64,000 bases of DNA from the NCBI RefSeq assembly GCF_008704555.1, contig NZ_CP023702.1, positions 3,038,001 to 3,102,000 of the forward strand, written 5' to 3'. The stretch comes from Streptomyces nitrosporeus. Lineage in GTDB: Bacteria > Actinomycetota > Actinomycetes > Streptomycetales > Streptomycetaceae. Under the pieces are notes generated by a model that was given only the letters and a program-made list of their open reading frames with translations, was not told where the DNA came from and ran no database searches. Shown here piece by piece: positions 1 to 9,864 of the stretch. The position numbers and the translations under genes were made by a program. The stretch's first letter is position 1; each line of letters opens with the position of its first letter.

Positions 1-115
1 TCTCCCCCTGCACGGTCCGCCTGCTGGTCTGCTTCGCCCAGCCGGAGAAGTCCTTGCCGTCGTAGGAAAGGTCCAGCCGTACCCGCACGTATCCGGGCTC
101 TGCCTCGTCACTCAC
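1..115 (-). CDS. truA: tRNA pseudouridine synthase A, N-terminal fragment
   Basis: The minus strand opens with a GTG start at 115 and runs off the left window edge after 38 codons. It reads [20 protein letters not shown] and then KDFSGWAKQ, the TruA N-terminus with the SYDG..F.GW signature. TruA makes pseudouridine at positions 38-40 of tRNA anticodon arms; the catalytic Asp lies outside the window. An ATG at 123 runs into a stop after three codons, so GTG is the start. It follows rplQ, the usual actinobacterial order, with a stem-loop between them. Confidence 0.85.
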   Translation of the reverse strand, partial: MSDEAEPGYVRVRLDLSYDGKDFSGWAKQTSRRTVQGE

Positions 116-137
116 CCGCGCATCCTCTCAAACGGGA

Positions 138-175
138 ACGGGCCCGCACCGCCCCGGAGGGAGGTGCGGGCCCGT
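138..175 (-). terminator. Stem-loop between rplQ and truA
   Basis: The 13-nt arms ACGGGCCCGCACC (138-150) and GGTGCGGGCCCGT (163-175) are perfectly complementary around a 12-nt loop. The hairpin sits 18 nt after the rplQ stop. It may terminate or attenuate the alpha operon before truA; there is no clear U-tract, which is common in streptomycetes. Confidence 0.6.
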
Positions 176-193
176 CCAGGGGTCCCGGGGACG

Positions 194-688
194 TCAGGCG
201 TCCTTGGACTCCTCGGCGGCCTCGTCGGCCGGCTTGGCGTCCTCGACGGCCTCGTCCTTCTTGAGGGCGTCTTCCTTCACGGCGCGCTTCGTGGCGGCCT
301 CGGCCTCACCGGTGGCCTGCTGGGCCACGGTCAGCGCCTCGACCAGCTCGATGACGGCCATCGGGGCGTTGTCGCCACGACGGTTGCCGATCTTGGTGAT
401 GCGGGTGTAACCACCGGGGCGGTTCTCGTACCGCGGGGCGATCTCGGTGAAGAGCGTGTGGACGATGCTCTTGTCCGTGATCGACTGCAGCACCAGGCGA
501 CGGTTGTGGATGTCGCCCTTCTTCGCCTTGGTGATGAAACGCTCGGCGACCGGACGCAGGCGGCGGGCCTTGGCCTCGGTCGTGGTGATGCGGCCGTGCT
601 CGAACAGCGACTTCGCGAGGTTGATGAGAAGAAGCTTCTCGTGCGCAGCGCTGCCGCCCAGACGGGCGCCCTTGGCGGGCTTCGGCAT
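194..688 (-). CDS. rplQ: 50S ribosomal protein L17
   Basis: Begins [12 protein letters not shown], the L17 start, behind an AAGGAG Shine-Dalgarno 7-8 nt upstream; in-frame codons further upstream lack family similarity. The L17 core (about residues 1-115) is followed by a charged Ala/Glu/Lys/Asp-rich tail of about 45 residues ending EESKDA, as in other streptomycetes. L17 binds 23S rRNA near the exit tunnel. Last gene of the rpoA operon; a large stem-loop separates it from rpoA. Confidence 0.97.
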   Translation of the reverse strand: MPKPAKGARLGGSAAHEKLLLINLAKSLFEHGRITTTEAKARRLRPVAERFITKAKKGDIHNRRLVLQSITDKSIVHTLFTEIAPRYENRPGGYTRITKIGNRRGDNAPMAVIELVEALTVAQQATGEAEAATKRAVKEDALKKDEAVEDAKPADEAAEESKDA

Positions 689-777
689 GGTGTTTCTCCT
701 TGTGTGCTGCACCGGCCGTATCAGGTACCGGTGTCAGTTCCCGCGAGGCGGCCGCCCCGCGGAAGTCTTCCGCTCGC

Positions 778-815
778 CGGCGGGGGCACCCGGGAGACCC
801 CGGGTGCCCCCGCCG
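778..815 (-). terminator. Intercistronic stem-loop rpoA/rplQ
   Basis: Seventeen-nt perfectly complementary arms (778-794 and 799-815) close a 4-nt AGAC loop, just past the rpoA stop. It is probably an attenuator or mRNA-stability element that sets rplQ output relative to rpoA, because rplQ has no other obvious start signal nearby. Confidence 0.6.
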
Positions 816-822
816 AAGACGA

Positions 823-1845
823 TCAGTACTGCTCGGTCTCCACGAAACCGGCGTCCGCGTCGTCGTCCGCGCCGAAGGCGTCGGCGGCGGCGGTCGGGTC
901 GAATCCGGGCGGGCTGTCCTTGAGCGCCAGGCCCATGCCGGCCAGCTTCGCCTTGACCTCGTCGATCGACTTGGCGCCGAAGTTGCGGATGTCGAGCAGG
1001 TCCGCCTCGGAGCGGGCCACGAGCTCGCCCACCGAGTGGATGCCCTCACGCTTGAGGCAGTTGTACGAACGGACCGTGAGCTCGAGCTCCTCGATCGGCA
1101 GCGCCAGATCGGCGGCGAGCGCGGCGTCCGTCGGGGACGGGCCCATGTCGATGCCCTCGGCGTCGATGTTGAGCTCGCGCGCCAGACCGAACAGCTCGAC
1201 CAGGGTCTTGCCCGCCGACGCCATGGCGTCGCGCGGACGCATGGCCTGCTTGGTCTCGACGTCGACGATCAGCTTGTCGAAGTCGGTGCGCTGCTCGACA
1301 CGGGTCGCCTCGACCTTGTACGTGACCTTGAGCACCGGCGAGTAGATGGAGTCGACCGGGATCCGGCCGATCTCCTGGCCCGCCTGCTTGTTCTGGACGG
1401 CGGAGACGTAGCCGCGACCGCGCTCGACGGTCAGCTCCATCTCCAGCTTGCCCTTGCCGTTCAGCGTGGCCAGGACCAGGTCCGGGTTGTGGACCTCGAC
1501 ACCGGCCGGCGGGGCGATGTCCGCGGCGGTGACCAGGCCGGGGCCCTGCTTGCGCAGGTACATCACGACCGGCTCGTCGTGCTCCGAGGAGACGACCAGC
1601 TGCTTGATGTTGAGGATGAGGTCGGTCACGTCCTCCTTGACGCCCGGCACGGTGGTGAACTCGTGCAGGACACCGTCGATCCGGATGCTGGTGACGGCGG
1701 CACCGGGGATCGAGGAGAGGAGCGTGCGGCGCAGGGAGTTGCCGAGGGTGTAGCCGAAGCCCGGCTCCAGCGGCTCGATCACGAACCGCGAGCGGAATTC
1801 GTCGACGACCTCTTCGGTCAGCGACGGACGCTGAGCGATAAGCAT
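823..1845 (-). CDS. rpoA: RNA polymerase alpha subunit
   Basis: 340 aa, normal for actinobacteria. The N-terminal domain carries the dimerisation motif [20 protein letters not shown] (about residues 30-50) used for beta/beta' assembly. The C-terminal domain (about 245-310, [11 protein letters not shown] then [16 protein letters not shown]) binds UP-element DNA and activators. The tail is acidic and ends [14 protein letters not shown]. Lies in the alpha operon after rpsM and rpsK. Confidence 0.99.
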   Translation of the reverse strand: MLIAQRPSLTEEVVDEFRSRFVIEPLEPGFGYTLGNSLRRTLLSSIPGAAVTSIRIDGVLHEFTTVPGVKEDVTDLILNIKQLVVSSEHDEPVVMYLRKQGPGLVTAADIAPPAGVEVHNPDLVLATLNGKGKLEMELTVERGRGYVSAVQNKQAGQEIGRIPVDSIYSPVLKVTYKVEATRVEQRTDFDKLIVDVETKQAMRPRDAMASAGKTLVELFGLARELNIDAEGIDMGPSPTDAALAADLALPIEELELTVRSYNCLKREGIHSVGELVARSEADLLDIRNFGAKSIDEVKAKLAGMGLALKDSPPGFDPTAAADAFGADDDADAGFVETEQY

Positions 1846-1982
1846 GCTGAGATCCTTGCGGTCATGGGCACCCGCTATTTGATGCCCGACAGATGAGACA
1901 AGGATACGGGCGGTACGTCCCGAAAGGACATGCCGCCCGCATCCGGCGTTACTGGCGCACGGCCGTCACCGGCCGCGACGGA

Positions 1983-2387
1983 TCAGACGCGACGACGCTT
2001 CGGCGGGCGGCAGCCGTTGTGCGGCGTCGGGGTGACGTCCTGGATCGAACCGACCTCGAGGCCCGTGGCCTGCAGGGAGCGGATCGCGGTCTCACGGCCG
2101 GAGCCGGGACCCTTGACGAAGACGTCGACCTTGCGCATGCCGTGCTCCTGCGCGCGGCGGGCGGCGGCCTCGGCGGCCATCTGCGCGGCGAAGGGGGTGG
2201 ACTTGCGCGAGCCCTTGAAGCCGACGTGGCCGGCGGAGGCCCAGGAGATCACGTTGCCCGAGGGGTCCGTGATCGAGACGATCGTGTTGTTGAACGTGCT
2301 CTTGATGTGCGCGTAGCCGTGAGCGACGTTCTTCTTTTCCTTGCGACGCACCTTCTTGGCTGCGCCCTGACGACCCTTGGGGGGCAT
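1983..2387 (-). CDS. rpsK: 30S ribosomal protein S11
   Basis: 134 aa starting [20 protein letters not shown], with the S11 core [21 protein letters not shown] and the basic C-terminus [10 protein letters not shown]. It forms part of the 30S platform near the mRNA exit. Sits between rpsM and rpoA in the alpha operon order rpmJ-rpsM-rpsK-rpoA-rplQ. Confidence 0.98.
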   Translation of the reverse strand: MPPKGRQGAAKKVRRKEKKNVAHGYAHIKSTFNNTIVSITDPSGNVISWASAGHVGFKGSRKSTPFAAQMAAEAAARRAQEHGMRKVDVFVKGPGSGRETAIRSLQATGLEVGSIQDVTPTPHNGCRPPKRRRV

Positions 2388-2492
2388 GTCTTGACTCCAG
2401 ATGGAGAGGGGAGGTGATCGGTCCTACAGCGAAGACCGCTGGTTGCTGCGAACCCCCGGGAACCCGGGGACGCGCAGTGCGTCCGCTGAGGA

Positions 2493-2873
2493 CTACTTCT
2501 TGCCCGGCTTCTTCTTACCGGCGATGGCGCGACGCGGGCCCTTGCGGGTACGCGCGTTCGTGCTGGTGCGCTGACCGTGCACGGGCAGGCCACGACGGTG
2601 GCGGATGCCCTGGTAGCAGCCGATCTCGATCTTGCGGCGGATGTCGCCCTGGATCTCGCGGCGGAGGTCACCCTCGGTGCGCAGGTTGGCGTCCACGTAC
2701 TCGCGGATCTTGACCAGGTCCTCTTCGGCCAGGTCGCGAACGCGGGTGTTCGGGTTCACACCGGTGGTGGCGAGGATCTCCTTGGACCGGGTGCGCCCGA
2801 TACCGAAGACGTAGGTGAGGGCGACTTCCACGCGCTTTTCGCGCGGGATGTCAACACCTGAAACGCGTGCCAT
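2493..2873 (-). CDS. rpsM: 30S ribosomal protein S13
   Basis: 126 aa, [20 protein letters not shown] start, helix-hairpin-helix [14 protein letters not shown] and the basic tail ending [16 protein letters not shown] that reaches the decoding centre. It contacts the 16S head and the 50S subunit (bridges B1a/B1b). Follows rpmJ in the usual order. Confidence 0.98.
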   Translation of the reverse strand: MARVSGVDIPREKRVEVALTYVFGIGRTRSKEILATTGVNPNTRVRDLAEEDLVKIREYVDANLRTEGDLRREIQGDIRRKIEIGCYQGIRHRRGLPVHGQRTSTNARTRKGPRRAIAGKKKPGKK

Positions 2874-3070
2874 TCAATGGCTCCAGTTGTTATTTCGGGG
2901 GTCTTCCGCAGTACCGCTCCCGGACGCCGACCCCGCCCGTGGGGCGAGAGGTGGTACGCCCGGGTCCCCGGCCCCCGCCGGAGGTGTCGTCAGCCGGAGC
3001 TTGGACGGGCACTGCTTATGTACGTGTACGTGCGTCGCGCGAAGAACTGCGAGATGCAGGTGGTCGTGCG

Positions 3071-3184
3071 TCAGCCCTGGCGCTGCTTGTGGCGCAGGTT
3101 GTCGCAGATGACCATGACCCGGCCGTGACGGCGGATCACCTTGCACTTGTCGCAGATCTTCTTGACGCTCGGCTTGACCTTCAT
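3071..3184 (-). CDS. rpmJ: 50S ribosomal protein L36 (zinc-binding form)
   Basis: A 37-codon gene: [20 protein letters not shown] and then [17 protein letters not shown]. It keeps the C-x2-C, C and H zinc ligands, so this is the zinc-binding C+ type. Start ATG at 3184, TGA at 3071. Located between infA and rpsM, the expected position. Confidence 0.96.
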   Translation of the reverse strand: MKVKPSVKKICDKCKVIRRHGRVMVICDNLRHKQRQG

Positions 3185-3244
3185 GGGATGTCAGGTTCTC
3201 CGGGTCAGTGCTTCCGCCACGCCGAAACGGGACGGCGGCAAGAT

Positions 3245-3466
3245 CTACTTGTAGCGGTAGACGATCCGGCCACGCGTCAGGTCGTACGGAGAGAGCTCCA
3301 CCACGACCCGGTCATCCGGGAGGATACGGATGTAGTGCATCCGCATCTTGCCGCTGATGTGCGCGAGGACCTTGTGACCGTTCTGGAGTTCCACCTTGAA
3401 CATGGCGTTCGGGAGGGACTCGATCACGGTGCCCTCAATTTCGATGGCACCTTGCTTCTTGGCCAC
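3245..3466 (-). CDS. infA: Translation initiation factor IF-1
   Basis: 73 aa from a GTG start at 3466 preceded by AAAGG. The sequence is an OB fold reading (M)[33 protein letters not shown] and ending RGRIVYRYK, the IF-1 length and signature. Upstream in-frame codons are not IF-1-like. It binds the ribosomal A site during initiation. It sits between map and rpmJ, the common actinobacterial arrangement. Confidence 0.97.
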   Translation of the reverse strand: MAKKQGAIEIEGTVIESLPNAMFKVELQNGHKVLAHISGKMRMHYIRILPDDRVVVELSPYDLTRGRIVYRYK

Positions 3467-3650
3467 GCTTCGCCTTTCGAATCGGCTACCTTGATCGACT
3501 CCCGACCACCGGTGTGCGGACACACGGATGCACGAGAGCCGACGAGTCAGTCTACGTCAGCGAACCCCAAAAGACGAATCCGTCAAGTTTGCCCACTCCC
3601 GCTGATCGGAAAACCAGCGCGGGACCGCCGGGGCCCGCCCCGGGGCGGGC

Positions 3651-4487
3651 TCAGGCCAGCGGGTCGGGCGCCGCCTGGACGCCGTACTTCGCCAGCCGCT
3701 CACGGCCGCAGTCGGGGGCGGTCAGCACCAGCGGACCCTCCTCGGTGAGCGCGATCGAGTGCTCCCAGTGCGAGGACCAGCTCTTGTCGGTGGTCAGCAC
3801 CGTCCACTCGTCGGCGAGGACCTCCGTCTTCGCCGTACCCAGCGAGACCATCGGCTCGATCGCCAGGCAGACGCCGGGGACCAGCTTGATGCCCTTGCCC
3901 CGCTTGCGGGAGACGTAGTTCAGCAGGTGCGGGTCCATGTGCATCTCGGTGCCGATGCCGTGGCCGCCGTAGTCCTCGATGATCCCGTACTTGCCGGTGG
4001 CGGGGCGGGGCTGGCGGCGGATGTAGGACTCGATGGCCTTGGAGATGTCGACGAGCCGGTTGTTCACCTTCATCGCGGCGATCCCGGCCCACATCGACTC
4101 CTCGGTCACCCGGGAGAGCTCGACCAGCTCCGGAGCGTGACCGGTGCCGACGAAGGCGGTGTACGCGGCGTCGCCGTGCCAGCCGTCCACGATCGCGCCG
4201 GCGTCGATCGAGATGATGTCGCCGTCCTTGAGGACCGTCTCGTCATCGGGGATGCCGTGCACGACGACCTCGTTGACCGAGGTGCAGATCGTCGCGGGGA
4301 AGCCGCCGTAACCGAGGAAGTTGGAGGTGGCGCCGTGCTCGGCGATCACCTTGCGGGCGACCTCGTCGAGGTCCTTGGTGGTGGCTCCGGGGACCGCGGC
4401 CTCGCGGGTGGCGGTGTGAACGGCGGCGACCACCAGGCCCGCCTCGCGCATCTTCGCGATCTGCTCGGGGGACTTGATCTGCACCAT
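3651..4487 (-). CDS. map: Type I methionine aminopeptidase
   Basis: 278 aa. Pita-bread metallopeptidase fold with the metal ligands visible in GDIISIDAGAIVDGWHGDAA (two Asp), GGHGIGTEMHMDP (His), LAIEPMVS (Glu) and WEHSIAL (Glu). It removes the initiator Met from nascent chains in the cytoplasm. Start MVQIKSPEQIAKMREAG is typical. It is separated from adk by a strong stem-loop, so it probably has its own promoter in the 131-nt gap. Confidence 0.97.
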   Translation of the reverse strand: MVQIKSPEQIAKMREAGLVVAAVHTATREAAVPGATTKDLDEVARKVIAEHGATSNFLGYGGFPATICTSVNEVVVHGIPDDETVLKDGDIISIDAGAIVDGWHGDAAYTAFVGTGHAPELVELSRVTEESMWAGIAAMKVNNRLVDISKAIESYIRRQPRPATGKYGIIEDYGGHGIGTEMHMDPHLLNYVSRKRGKGIKLVPGVCLAIEPMVSLGTAKTEVLADEWTVLTTDKSWSSHWEHSIALTEEGPLVLTAPDCGRERLAKYGVQAAPDPLA

Positions 4488-4552
4488 TGCTCAGGGCCTC
4501 TCATCTGCGAGGGGGGTTCGGGTCGACGGCCGTATCCAACGATACGGCGCAA

Positions 4553-4592
4553 ACAGTCGGCCGCGGCGCCCGATGGCGCCGCGGCCGACTGT
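4553..4592 (-). terminator. Strong stem-loop between adk and map
   Basis: Eighteen-nt perfect arms (4553-4570 and 4575-4592) close a CGAT tetraloop, 26 nt past the adk stop. This is a very stable GC-rich hairpin, likely terminating or attenuating secY-adk transcription before map. Confidence 0.7.
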
Positions 4593-4618
4593 GGTGGTAC
4601 GGGGAACTGCCGGGGGCG

Positions 4619-5275
4619 TCAGCCCTCGGAGCCCTTGAGAGCCTCCATGGCCCGGTCGGTCACCTCGGTGACCTTGCCGAGCGCCGGGATCGTCACGACC
4701 AGGCCCTGGGCCCGGTAGTAGTCGATGATCGGCTCCGTCTGCGTGTGGTAGACCTCGAGACGGGTACGCACCGTCTCCTCGCTGTCGTCGTCACGCTGGT
4801 ACAGCTCGCCGCCGCACGCGTCGCAGACGCCCTCGGTCTTCGGCGGGTTGTACGCCACGTGGAAGACGTGCGCGCTGTCGTTGCGGCAGATGCGGCGGCC
4901 CGCGATGCGCTTGACCACCTCGTCCTCGGGGACCTCCAGGTCCAGGACCGCGTCCAGCTTGACGCCCTCGTCGTCGAGCATCGCGTCGAGGGCCTCGGCC
5001 TGGCCCACGTTGCGCGGGAAGCCGTCCAGCAGGAAGCCGTTCACGGCGTCCGGCTGGGCCATGCGGTCCTTGGCCATCGCGATGGTCACTTCGTCCGGCA
5101 CCAGCTGTCCCGCGTCCATGAAGGAGCGGGCCCGCTTGCCAAGGTCCGTGCCCTGGCTGATGTTGGCGCGGAAGAGGTCGCCTGTGGAGATGTGCGGAAT
5201 CGAGAGATTCCTGGCGAGGTACGCGGCCTGCGTTCCCTTACCGGCACCGGGCGGCCCGACGAGGACGATTCGCAT
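4619..5275 (-). CDS. adk: Adenylate kinase
   Basis: 218 aa. It begins MRIVLVGPPGAGKGTQAAYL, the P-loop NMP kinase start, and carries the NMP-binding region and a lid with the Cys pairs RRICRN and CDACGGEL. Only some of the usual four lid cysteines are in canonical spacing. It converts ATP + AMP to 2 ADP. The ATG overlaps the secY stop by one base (TGATG), so translation is probably coupled; the longer in-frame extension inside secY is rejected. Confidence 0.97.
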   Translation of the reverse strand: MRIVLVGPPGAGKGTQAAYLARNLSIPHISTGDLFRANISQGTDLGKRARSFMDAGQLVPDEVTIAMAKDRMAQPDAVNGFLLDGFPRNVGQAEALDAMLDDEGVKLDAVLDLEVPEDEVVKRIAGRRICRNDSAHVFHVAYNPPKTEGVCDACGGELYQRDDDSEETVRTRLEVYHTQTEPIIDYYRAQGLVVTIPALGKVTEVTDRAMEALKGSEG

Positions 5276-6594
5276 CAGCGGAGGAACCCTTCGTAATTGC
5301 GCTGCTGGAGCTGGCTCTCGATCTGCTTCACGGTCTCCAGACCCACACCCACGATGATCAGGATGCTCGTCCCGCCGAACGGGAAGTTCTGGTTCGCACC
5401 ACCGAAGCCCGCCAACGCCATCGTCGGCACAAGAGCGATCAACCCCAGATACAGCGAGCCCGGCCAAGTGATCCTGTTGAGCACGTAGCTCAGGTACTCG
5501 GCAGTAGGTCGACCAGCCCGGATACCCGGGATGAAGCCACCATACTTCTTCATGTTGTCCGCGACTTCCTCGGGGTTGAACGAGATAGCCACGTAGAAGA
5601 ACGCGAAGAACACGATGAGCAGGAAGTACGTCGCGATGTAGTAGGGGTGGTCACCCTTGACGAAGTGGTCCTGGATCCAGGTCGCCCAGCCGGCCGTTGA
5701 ATTGGAGAACTGAACGATTAGAGCAGGAATGTAGAGCAGCGAAGAAGCGAAGATGACCGGGATCACACCGGCCTGGTTCACCTTGAGCGGGATGTAAGTG
5801 GACGTACCACCGTAGGACCGGCGGCCGATCATCCGCTTCGCGTACTGGACCGGGACGCGGCGCTGGGCCTGCTCGACGAAGACGACGAGACCGACCATGA
5901 CGAAGCCGATCAGGATGACCGTGGCGAACTCGATCCAGCCGTCGGCCAGCTTGCCACTCTCCTTGATGGCCCACAGGGCAGCGGGGAAGCTGGCGGCGAT
6001 CGAGATGAACATCAGGATCGACATGCCGTTGCCGATGCCGCGGTCGGTGATCAGCTCACCGAGCCACATGACGGCGGCGGTGCCGGCGGTCATGGTCAGG
6101 ACCATCACCACGGTGGTGAAGATCGACTGGTTCGGGACGATCTGGTCGGCGACCGGGCAGCCGCTGAACAGGGTGCCGCTGCGGGCGGTGGCGACCAGGC
6201 CGGTGCCCTGGAGGATGGCCAGCGCGACGGTCAGATAACGCGTGTACTGCGTGATCTTGGCCGTGCCCGACTGACCCTCCTTCTTCAGGGCCTCAAGGCG
6301 GGGAATGACGACGGTCAGCAGCTGAAGGATGATGCTGGCCGTGATGTACGGCATGATGCCGAGCGCGAAGATCGTGATCTGCAGCAGCGCACCACCGCTG
6401 AACATGTTCACCAGACCGAACAGGCTGTTGTTTCCTTGACTGGCCTGATCAACACAGATCTGGACGTTCTCGTAGCTCACCCCCGGAACGGGAATGTGCG
6501 CCCCGAGACGGTAGAGCACGATGATGCCGAGCGTGAAGAGCAGCTTCTTGCGCAGGTCGGGCGTCTTGAACGCCCGGGCGAACGCGGTGAGCAC
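5275..6594 (-). CDS. secY: Protein translocase subunit SecY
   Basis: 439 aa with ten hydrophobic segments and SecY signatures: GAHIPVPG near the N-terminus, the plug region after it, GIMPYITASIILQLL, the RRSYGG loop and the cytosolic NPEEVADNMKKYGGFIPGIR loop. It forms the SecYEG membrane channel. Separated from rplO by 224 nt holding a terminator-like hairpin and a second hairpin, which suggests a separate secY-adk transcript. Confidence 0.98.
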   Translation of the reverse strand: MLTAFARAFKTPDLRKKLLFTLGIIVLYRLGAHIPVPGVSYENVQICVDQASQGNNSLFGLVNMFSGGALLQITIFALGIMPYITASIILQLLTVVIPRLEALKKEGQSGTAKITQYTRYLTVALAILQGTGLVATARSGTLFSGCPVADQIVPNQSIFTTVVMVLTMTAGTAAVMWLGELITDRGIGNGMSILMFISIAASFPAALWAIKESGKLADGWIEFATVILIGFVMVGLVVFVEQAQRRVPVQYAKRMIGRRSYGGTSTYIPLKVNQAGVIPVIFASSLLYIPALIVQFSNSTAGWATWIQDHFVKGDHPYYIATYFLLIVFFAFFYVAISFNPEEVADNMKKYGGFIPGIRAGRPTAEYLSYVLNRITWPGSLYLGLIALVPTMALAGFGGANQNFPFGGTSILIIVGVGLETVKQIESQLQQRNYEGFLR

Positions 6595-6671
6595 GGTGCC
6601 TCCTGCGACCCCCGCGCAATGCGTAGAGGTGACGGTCTTGAGGATCGACGGTTACGTAACAGCCAAAGGGC

Positions 6672-6689
6672 CCCGGGCGGTTGCCCGGG
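6672..6689 (-). other. Leader hairpin upstream of secY
   Basis: CCCGGGC (6672-6678) pairs with GCCCGGG (6683-6689) around GGTT, about 78 nt upstream of the secY start. It lies in the presumed 5' leader. Its role is unknown. Confidence 0.4.
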
Positions 6690-6750
6690 ACGTACCACAG
6701 CTACAGTGCACGCCACCTTACCGGCGGACATGCCCCCCTAGGAACGACCA

Positions 6751-6784
6751 ACCGGGGATGCCCCATATGAGAGGCATCCCCGGT
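6751..6784 (-). terminator. Stem-loop after rplO
   Basis: ACCGGGGATGCC (6751-6762) and GGCATCCCCGGT (6773-6784) form a perfect 12-bp stem with a 10-nt A/T-containing loop, 35 nt past the rplO stop. Likely end or attenuation of the spc operon before secY. Confidence 0.65.
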
Positions 6785-6818
6785 CGGGTGTTCAGACCAC
6801 CGGCTTGTCCGAGTTGTC

Positions 6819-7274
6819 TCAGACGAGTTCGGTGACGGTGCCGCCGGCAGCGGCGATCTTCTCCTTGGCGGAGGCGGAGACGGCGTCAACCGAAACCTGC
6901 AGCGCCACGGAGATCTCGCCCTGTCCGAGGACCTTGACGAGGTGGTTGTTGCGCACGGCGCCCTTGGCGACCAGGTCGGCCACCGTGACCTCTCCACCCT
7001 CGGGGTAGAGCGTCGCGAGCTTGTCCAGGTTCACGACCTGGTACTCCGTGCGGAACGGGTTCTTGAAGCCCTTGAGCTTCGGGAGACGCATGTGGAGGGG
7101 CATCTGCCCACCCTCGAAGCGCTCCGGAACCTGGTAACGGGCCTTGGTGCCCTTGGTACCACGACCTGCGGTCTTACCCTTGGACGCCTCACCACGACCC
7201 ACACGGGTCTTGGCGGTCTTGGCGCCCGGGGCAGGCCGGAGGTTGTGTGCCTTCAGCGGGTTGTTCTCCGCCAT
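6819..7274 (-). CDS. rplO: 50S ribosomal protein L15
   Basis: 151 aa from [20 protein letters not shown], with the Gly/Arg/Lys-rich [19 protein letters not shown] segment that penetrates 23S rRNA and the globular C-terminal half. The start is one nucleotide past the rpmD stop; the six preceding in-frame codons lie within rpmD and are not family-like. Confidence 0.98.
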   Translation of the reverse strand: MAENNPLKAHNLRPAPGAKTAKTRVGRGEASKGKTAGRGTKGTKARYQVPERFEGGQMPLHMRLPKLKGFKNPFRTEYQVVNLDKLATLYPEGGEVTVADLVAKGAVRNNHLVKVLGQGEISVALQVSVDAVSASAKEKIAAAGGTVTELV

Positions 7275-7275
7275 G

Positions 7276-7458
7276 TCAGTCAACCTCCTCAACCGTCACG
7301 AGGTGGCGGACGGTGTGCACCATGCCGCGGAACTCGGGGCGGTCCTCCTTGACAACCGTGTCGTTCAGGCGCTTGAGGCCGAGCGAACGCAGGGTGTTTC
7401 GGTGGTTCTGCTTGCTGCCGATGTACGACTTCGTCTGCGTGATCTTGAGGCGAGCCAT
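7276..7458 (-). CDS. rpmD: 50S ribosomal protein L30
   Basis: 60 aa, [20 protein letters not shown] start, ends [11 protein letters not shown]. Bacterial short L30. Its ATG overlaps the rpsE stop by one base (TAATG), indicating translational coupling. Confidence 0.97.
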   Translation of the reverse strand: MARLKITQTKSYIGSKQNHRNTLRSLGLKRLNDTVVKEDRPEFRGMVHTVRHLVTVEEVD

Positions 7459-8060
7459 TACGCACCCGCTCCCGCACGCGCACGGAGCAGAGCCGCGGGG
7501 GCGACGTCCTCGAGGGGCAGACCGCGGCGGGCCGCGATCTCCTCGGGACGCTGCAGGCCCTTCAGGGCCTCCACGGTCGCGTGCACGATGTTGATCGGGT
7601 TCGACGAACCGAGCGACTTCGACAGGATGTCGTGGACGCCGGCGCACTCCAGGACGGCGCGCACCGGGCCACCCGCGATCACACCGGTACCGGGGGAAGC
7701 AGGCTTGAGCAGGACGACGCCCGCGGCCTTCTCGCCCTGGATCGGGTGAGGGATGGTGCCCTGGATACGCGGGACCTTGAAGAAGCTCTTCTTGGCCTCT
7801 TCGACGCCCTTGGCGATGGCCGCGGGAACTTCCTTGGCCTTGCCGTATCCGACACCCACGGTGCCGTCACCGTCGCCCACCACGACCAGCGCGGTGAAGC
7901 TGAAGCGACGACCACCCTTCACTACCTTGGCGACGCGGTTGATCGCGACGACACGCTCGACGTACGCGGTCTTCTCGGCGGCAGCGCCACCGTCACGGCC
8001 CTTCCGGTCCCGCCGCTCGCCGCCACCGGCACCGCTTCCGCGGCGCTGGGGTCCAGCCAT
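7458..8060 (-). CDS. rpsE: 30S ribosomal protein S5
   Basis: 200 aa. An actinobacterial Gly/Arg-rich N-terminal extension (about 1-30) precedes the S5 double-stranded RNA-binding domain ([20 protein letters not shown]) and the C-terminal domain ([20 protein letters not shown]). S5 helps decoding fidelity and lines the mRNA entry. The tail is short and Ala/Arg-rich. Confidence 0.98.
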   Translation of the reverse strand: MAGPQRRGSGAGGGERRDRKGRDGGAAAEKTAYVERVVAINRVAKVVKGGRRFSFTALVVVGDGDGTVGVGYGKAKEVPAAIAKGVEEAKKSFFKVPRIQGTIPHPIQGEKAAGVVLLKPASPGTGVIAGGPVRAVLECAGVHDILSKSLGSSNPINIVHATVEALKGLQRPEEIAARRGLPLEDVAPAALLRARAGAGA

Positions 8061-8107
8061 TGGATTTACCTCTCTCTGTTACGTCCGCTGTGCGTAGGAA
8101 CCGGGGC

Positions 8108-8491
8108 TTAGAACTTCAGCCCGGCTTCACGGGCGGCGTCAGCCAGAGCGGCAATCCGCCCGGCGTACTGGTTACCACCGCGGTCAAACACGACGGCCTC
8201 GACGCCTGCAGCCTTGGCGCGCTCGGCGACCAGGGCCCCGACCTGCTTGGCCTGGGCGCTCTTGTCACCCTCGCCACCGCGGATCGACGTGTCCAGGGTC
8301 GACGCCGACGCGAGCGTGTGGCCCGCGATGTCGTCGATGACCTGGGCGACGATGTGACGGTTGGAACGCGTCACGACCAAGCGCGGACGCTCCGGCGAAC
8401 CGGAGATGTGCTTGCGGACGCGGATGTGGCGCCGCTTGCGGGCAGCGCGCTTGTACGCGTCGCCCTTGGCGATCTTCACACCGTATGCCAT
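8108..8491 (-). CDS. rplR: 50S ribosomal protein L18
   Basis: 127 aa, basic N-terminus [20 protein letters not shown], then the 5S rRNA-binding fold ending GLKF. Part of the central protuberance with L5. Sits two nucleotides after the rplF stop. Confidence 0.97.
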   Translation of the reverse strand: MAYGVKIAKGDAYKRAARKRRHIRVRKHISGSPERPRLVVTRSNRHIVAQVIDDIAGHTLASASTLDTSIRGGEGDKSAQAKQVGALVAERAKAAGVEAVVFDRGGNQYAGRIAALADAAREAGLKF

Positions 8492-8493
8492 GG

Positions 8494-9033
8494 CTACTTA
8501 CCAGCCTTTCCGACCTTGCGGCGGATGACCTCGCCGGCGTACTTGACGCCCTTGGCCTTGTACGGGTCGGGCTTCCGCAGCTTGCGGATGTTGGCGGCCA
8601 CCTCGCCGACCTTCTGCTTGTCGATGCCCTCGACGCTGAGCTTCGTGGGGGACTCGACCTTGAAGGTGATGCCCTCCGGAGCCTCGATGAGGATCGGGTG
8701 GCTGTAGCCCAGGGCGAACTCCAGGTTGGAGCCCTTCGCCTGGACGCGGTAACCGACACCGCTGATCTCGAGCGCCTTGCTGTATCCCTGGGTCACACCG
8801 GTGATCATGTTCGCCACCAGCGTGCGGGACAGGCCGTGGAGGGCCTTGTTCTGACGCTCGTCGTTCGGGCGGGAGACGTTGAGCACGCCGTCCTCACCCT
8901 TGGTGACCTCGATCGGCGCGGCGACGGTGTGCGTGAGGGTCCCCTTGGGGCCCTTCACCGCGACCGTGCGGCCATCGATGGTGACGTCCACACCGGCGGG
9001 AACCTGGATGGGGAGCTTGCCGATTCGCGACAT
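8494..9033 (-). CDS. rplF: 50S ribosomal protein L6
   Basis: 179 aa with start [20 protein letters not shown] and the L6 signature [19 protein letters not shown] near the C-terminus. It binds near the sarcin-ricin loop and the GTPase centre. In spc-operon order between rpsH and rplR. Confidence 0.98.
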   Translation of the reverse strand: MSRIGKLPIQVPAGVDVTIDGRTVAVKGPKGTLTHTVAAPIEVTKGEDGVLNVSRPNDERQNKALHGLSRTLVANMITGVTQGYSKALEISGVGYRVQAKGSNLEFALGYSHPILIEAPEGITFKVESPTKLSVEGIDKQKVGEVAANIRKLRKPDPYKAKGVKYAGEVIRRKVGKAGK

Positions 9034-9054
9034 GAGCTTTTCCTCCGTTCCCGA

Positions 9055-9453
9055 CTACCAGACGTAGGCGAGGACTTCCCCACCTACGCCCTTCTTCTGA
9101 GCCTGCTGGCCGGTCAGGAGACCGTGGGACGTGGAGATGATCGCCACGCCCAGGCCGCCGAGGACCTTCGGCAGGTTGGTGGACTTTGCGTAGACACGCA
9201 GACCCGGCTTCGAGATGCGCTTGATGCCGGCGATCGAGCGCTCGCGGTTCGGGCCGAACTTCAGCTCGAGGACGAGGTTCTTGCCGACCTCGGCGTCCTC
9301 GACCTTCCAGCCGGTGATGAAGCCCTCCTGCTGGAGGATCTCCGCGATGTGCGACTTGATCTTGCTGTGCGGCATCGAAACGTCGTCGTGATACGCCGAG
9401 TTCGCGTTGCGCAGACGCGTGAGCATGTCTGCGATGGGATCAGTCATGGTCAT
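9055..9453 (-). CDS. rpsH: 30S ribosomal protein S8
   Basis: 132 aa from [20 protein letters not shown]; the second Met (MTDP) is an alternative two codons on. C-terminal signature [20 protein letters not shown]. In E. coli S8 is the translational repressor of the spc operon. An in-frame extension of 45 codons upstream lies in the rpsN-rpsH gap and is not S8-like. Confidence 0.97.
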   Translation of the reverse strand: MTMTDPIADMLTRLRNANSAYHDDVSMPHSKIKSHIAEILQQEGFITGWKVEDAEVGKNLVLELKFGPNRERSIAGIKRISKPGLRVYAKSTNLPKVLGGLGVAIISTSHGLLTGQQAQKKGVGGEVLAYVW

Positions 9454-9676
9454 GAGTTGGCCTTCGGCCTCTCTCGCCGGGGTTTCCTGTATGCGCCATC
9501 CCTCTCCCCACTCAGTGGCGGGACGGGTGCGGTGCGGGGACCTACGGCGTAGTAAGTCGGTCAGGGCGGCAGGCGCCCAACCCTTCAAGCCTACGGCATG
9601 AAAAGCGGGGCTCCCGCCGACCAGATACTTACCGAGAGCTTTCCGGTACCTCCGACGCCCAAGGGGCGAAGGGGGA

Positions 9677-9862
9677 TTACCAGGAGCTCTTGGTCACGCC
9701 CGGCAGCTCGCCACGGTGAGCCATCTCACGGAGGCACACGCGGCACAGGCCGAACTTGCGGTAGACGGAGTGGGGCCGGCCGCAGCGCTGGCAGCGGGTG
9801 TACCCGCGGACGCCGAACTTCGGCTTACGGGCGGCCTTAGCGATCAGAGCCTTCTTCGCCAC
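9677..9862 (-). CDS. rpsN: 30S ribosomal protein S14, type Z (zinc-binding)
   Basis: 61 aa with the two zinc knuckles CQRC and CRVC, so this is the short zinc-binding S14 (rpsZ/rpsN1 type). Streptomycetes commonly carry a longer zinc-free paralogue elsewhere, under zinc control. The start lies 2 nt past the rplE stop. A gap of 223 nt to rpsH is longer than others in the operon. Confidence 0.97.
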   Translation of the reverse strand: MAKKALIAKAARKPKFGVRGYTRCQRCGRPHSVYRKFGLCRVCLREMAHRGELPGVTKSSW

Positions 9863-9864
9863 GG

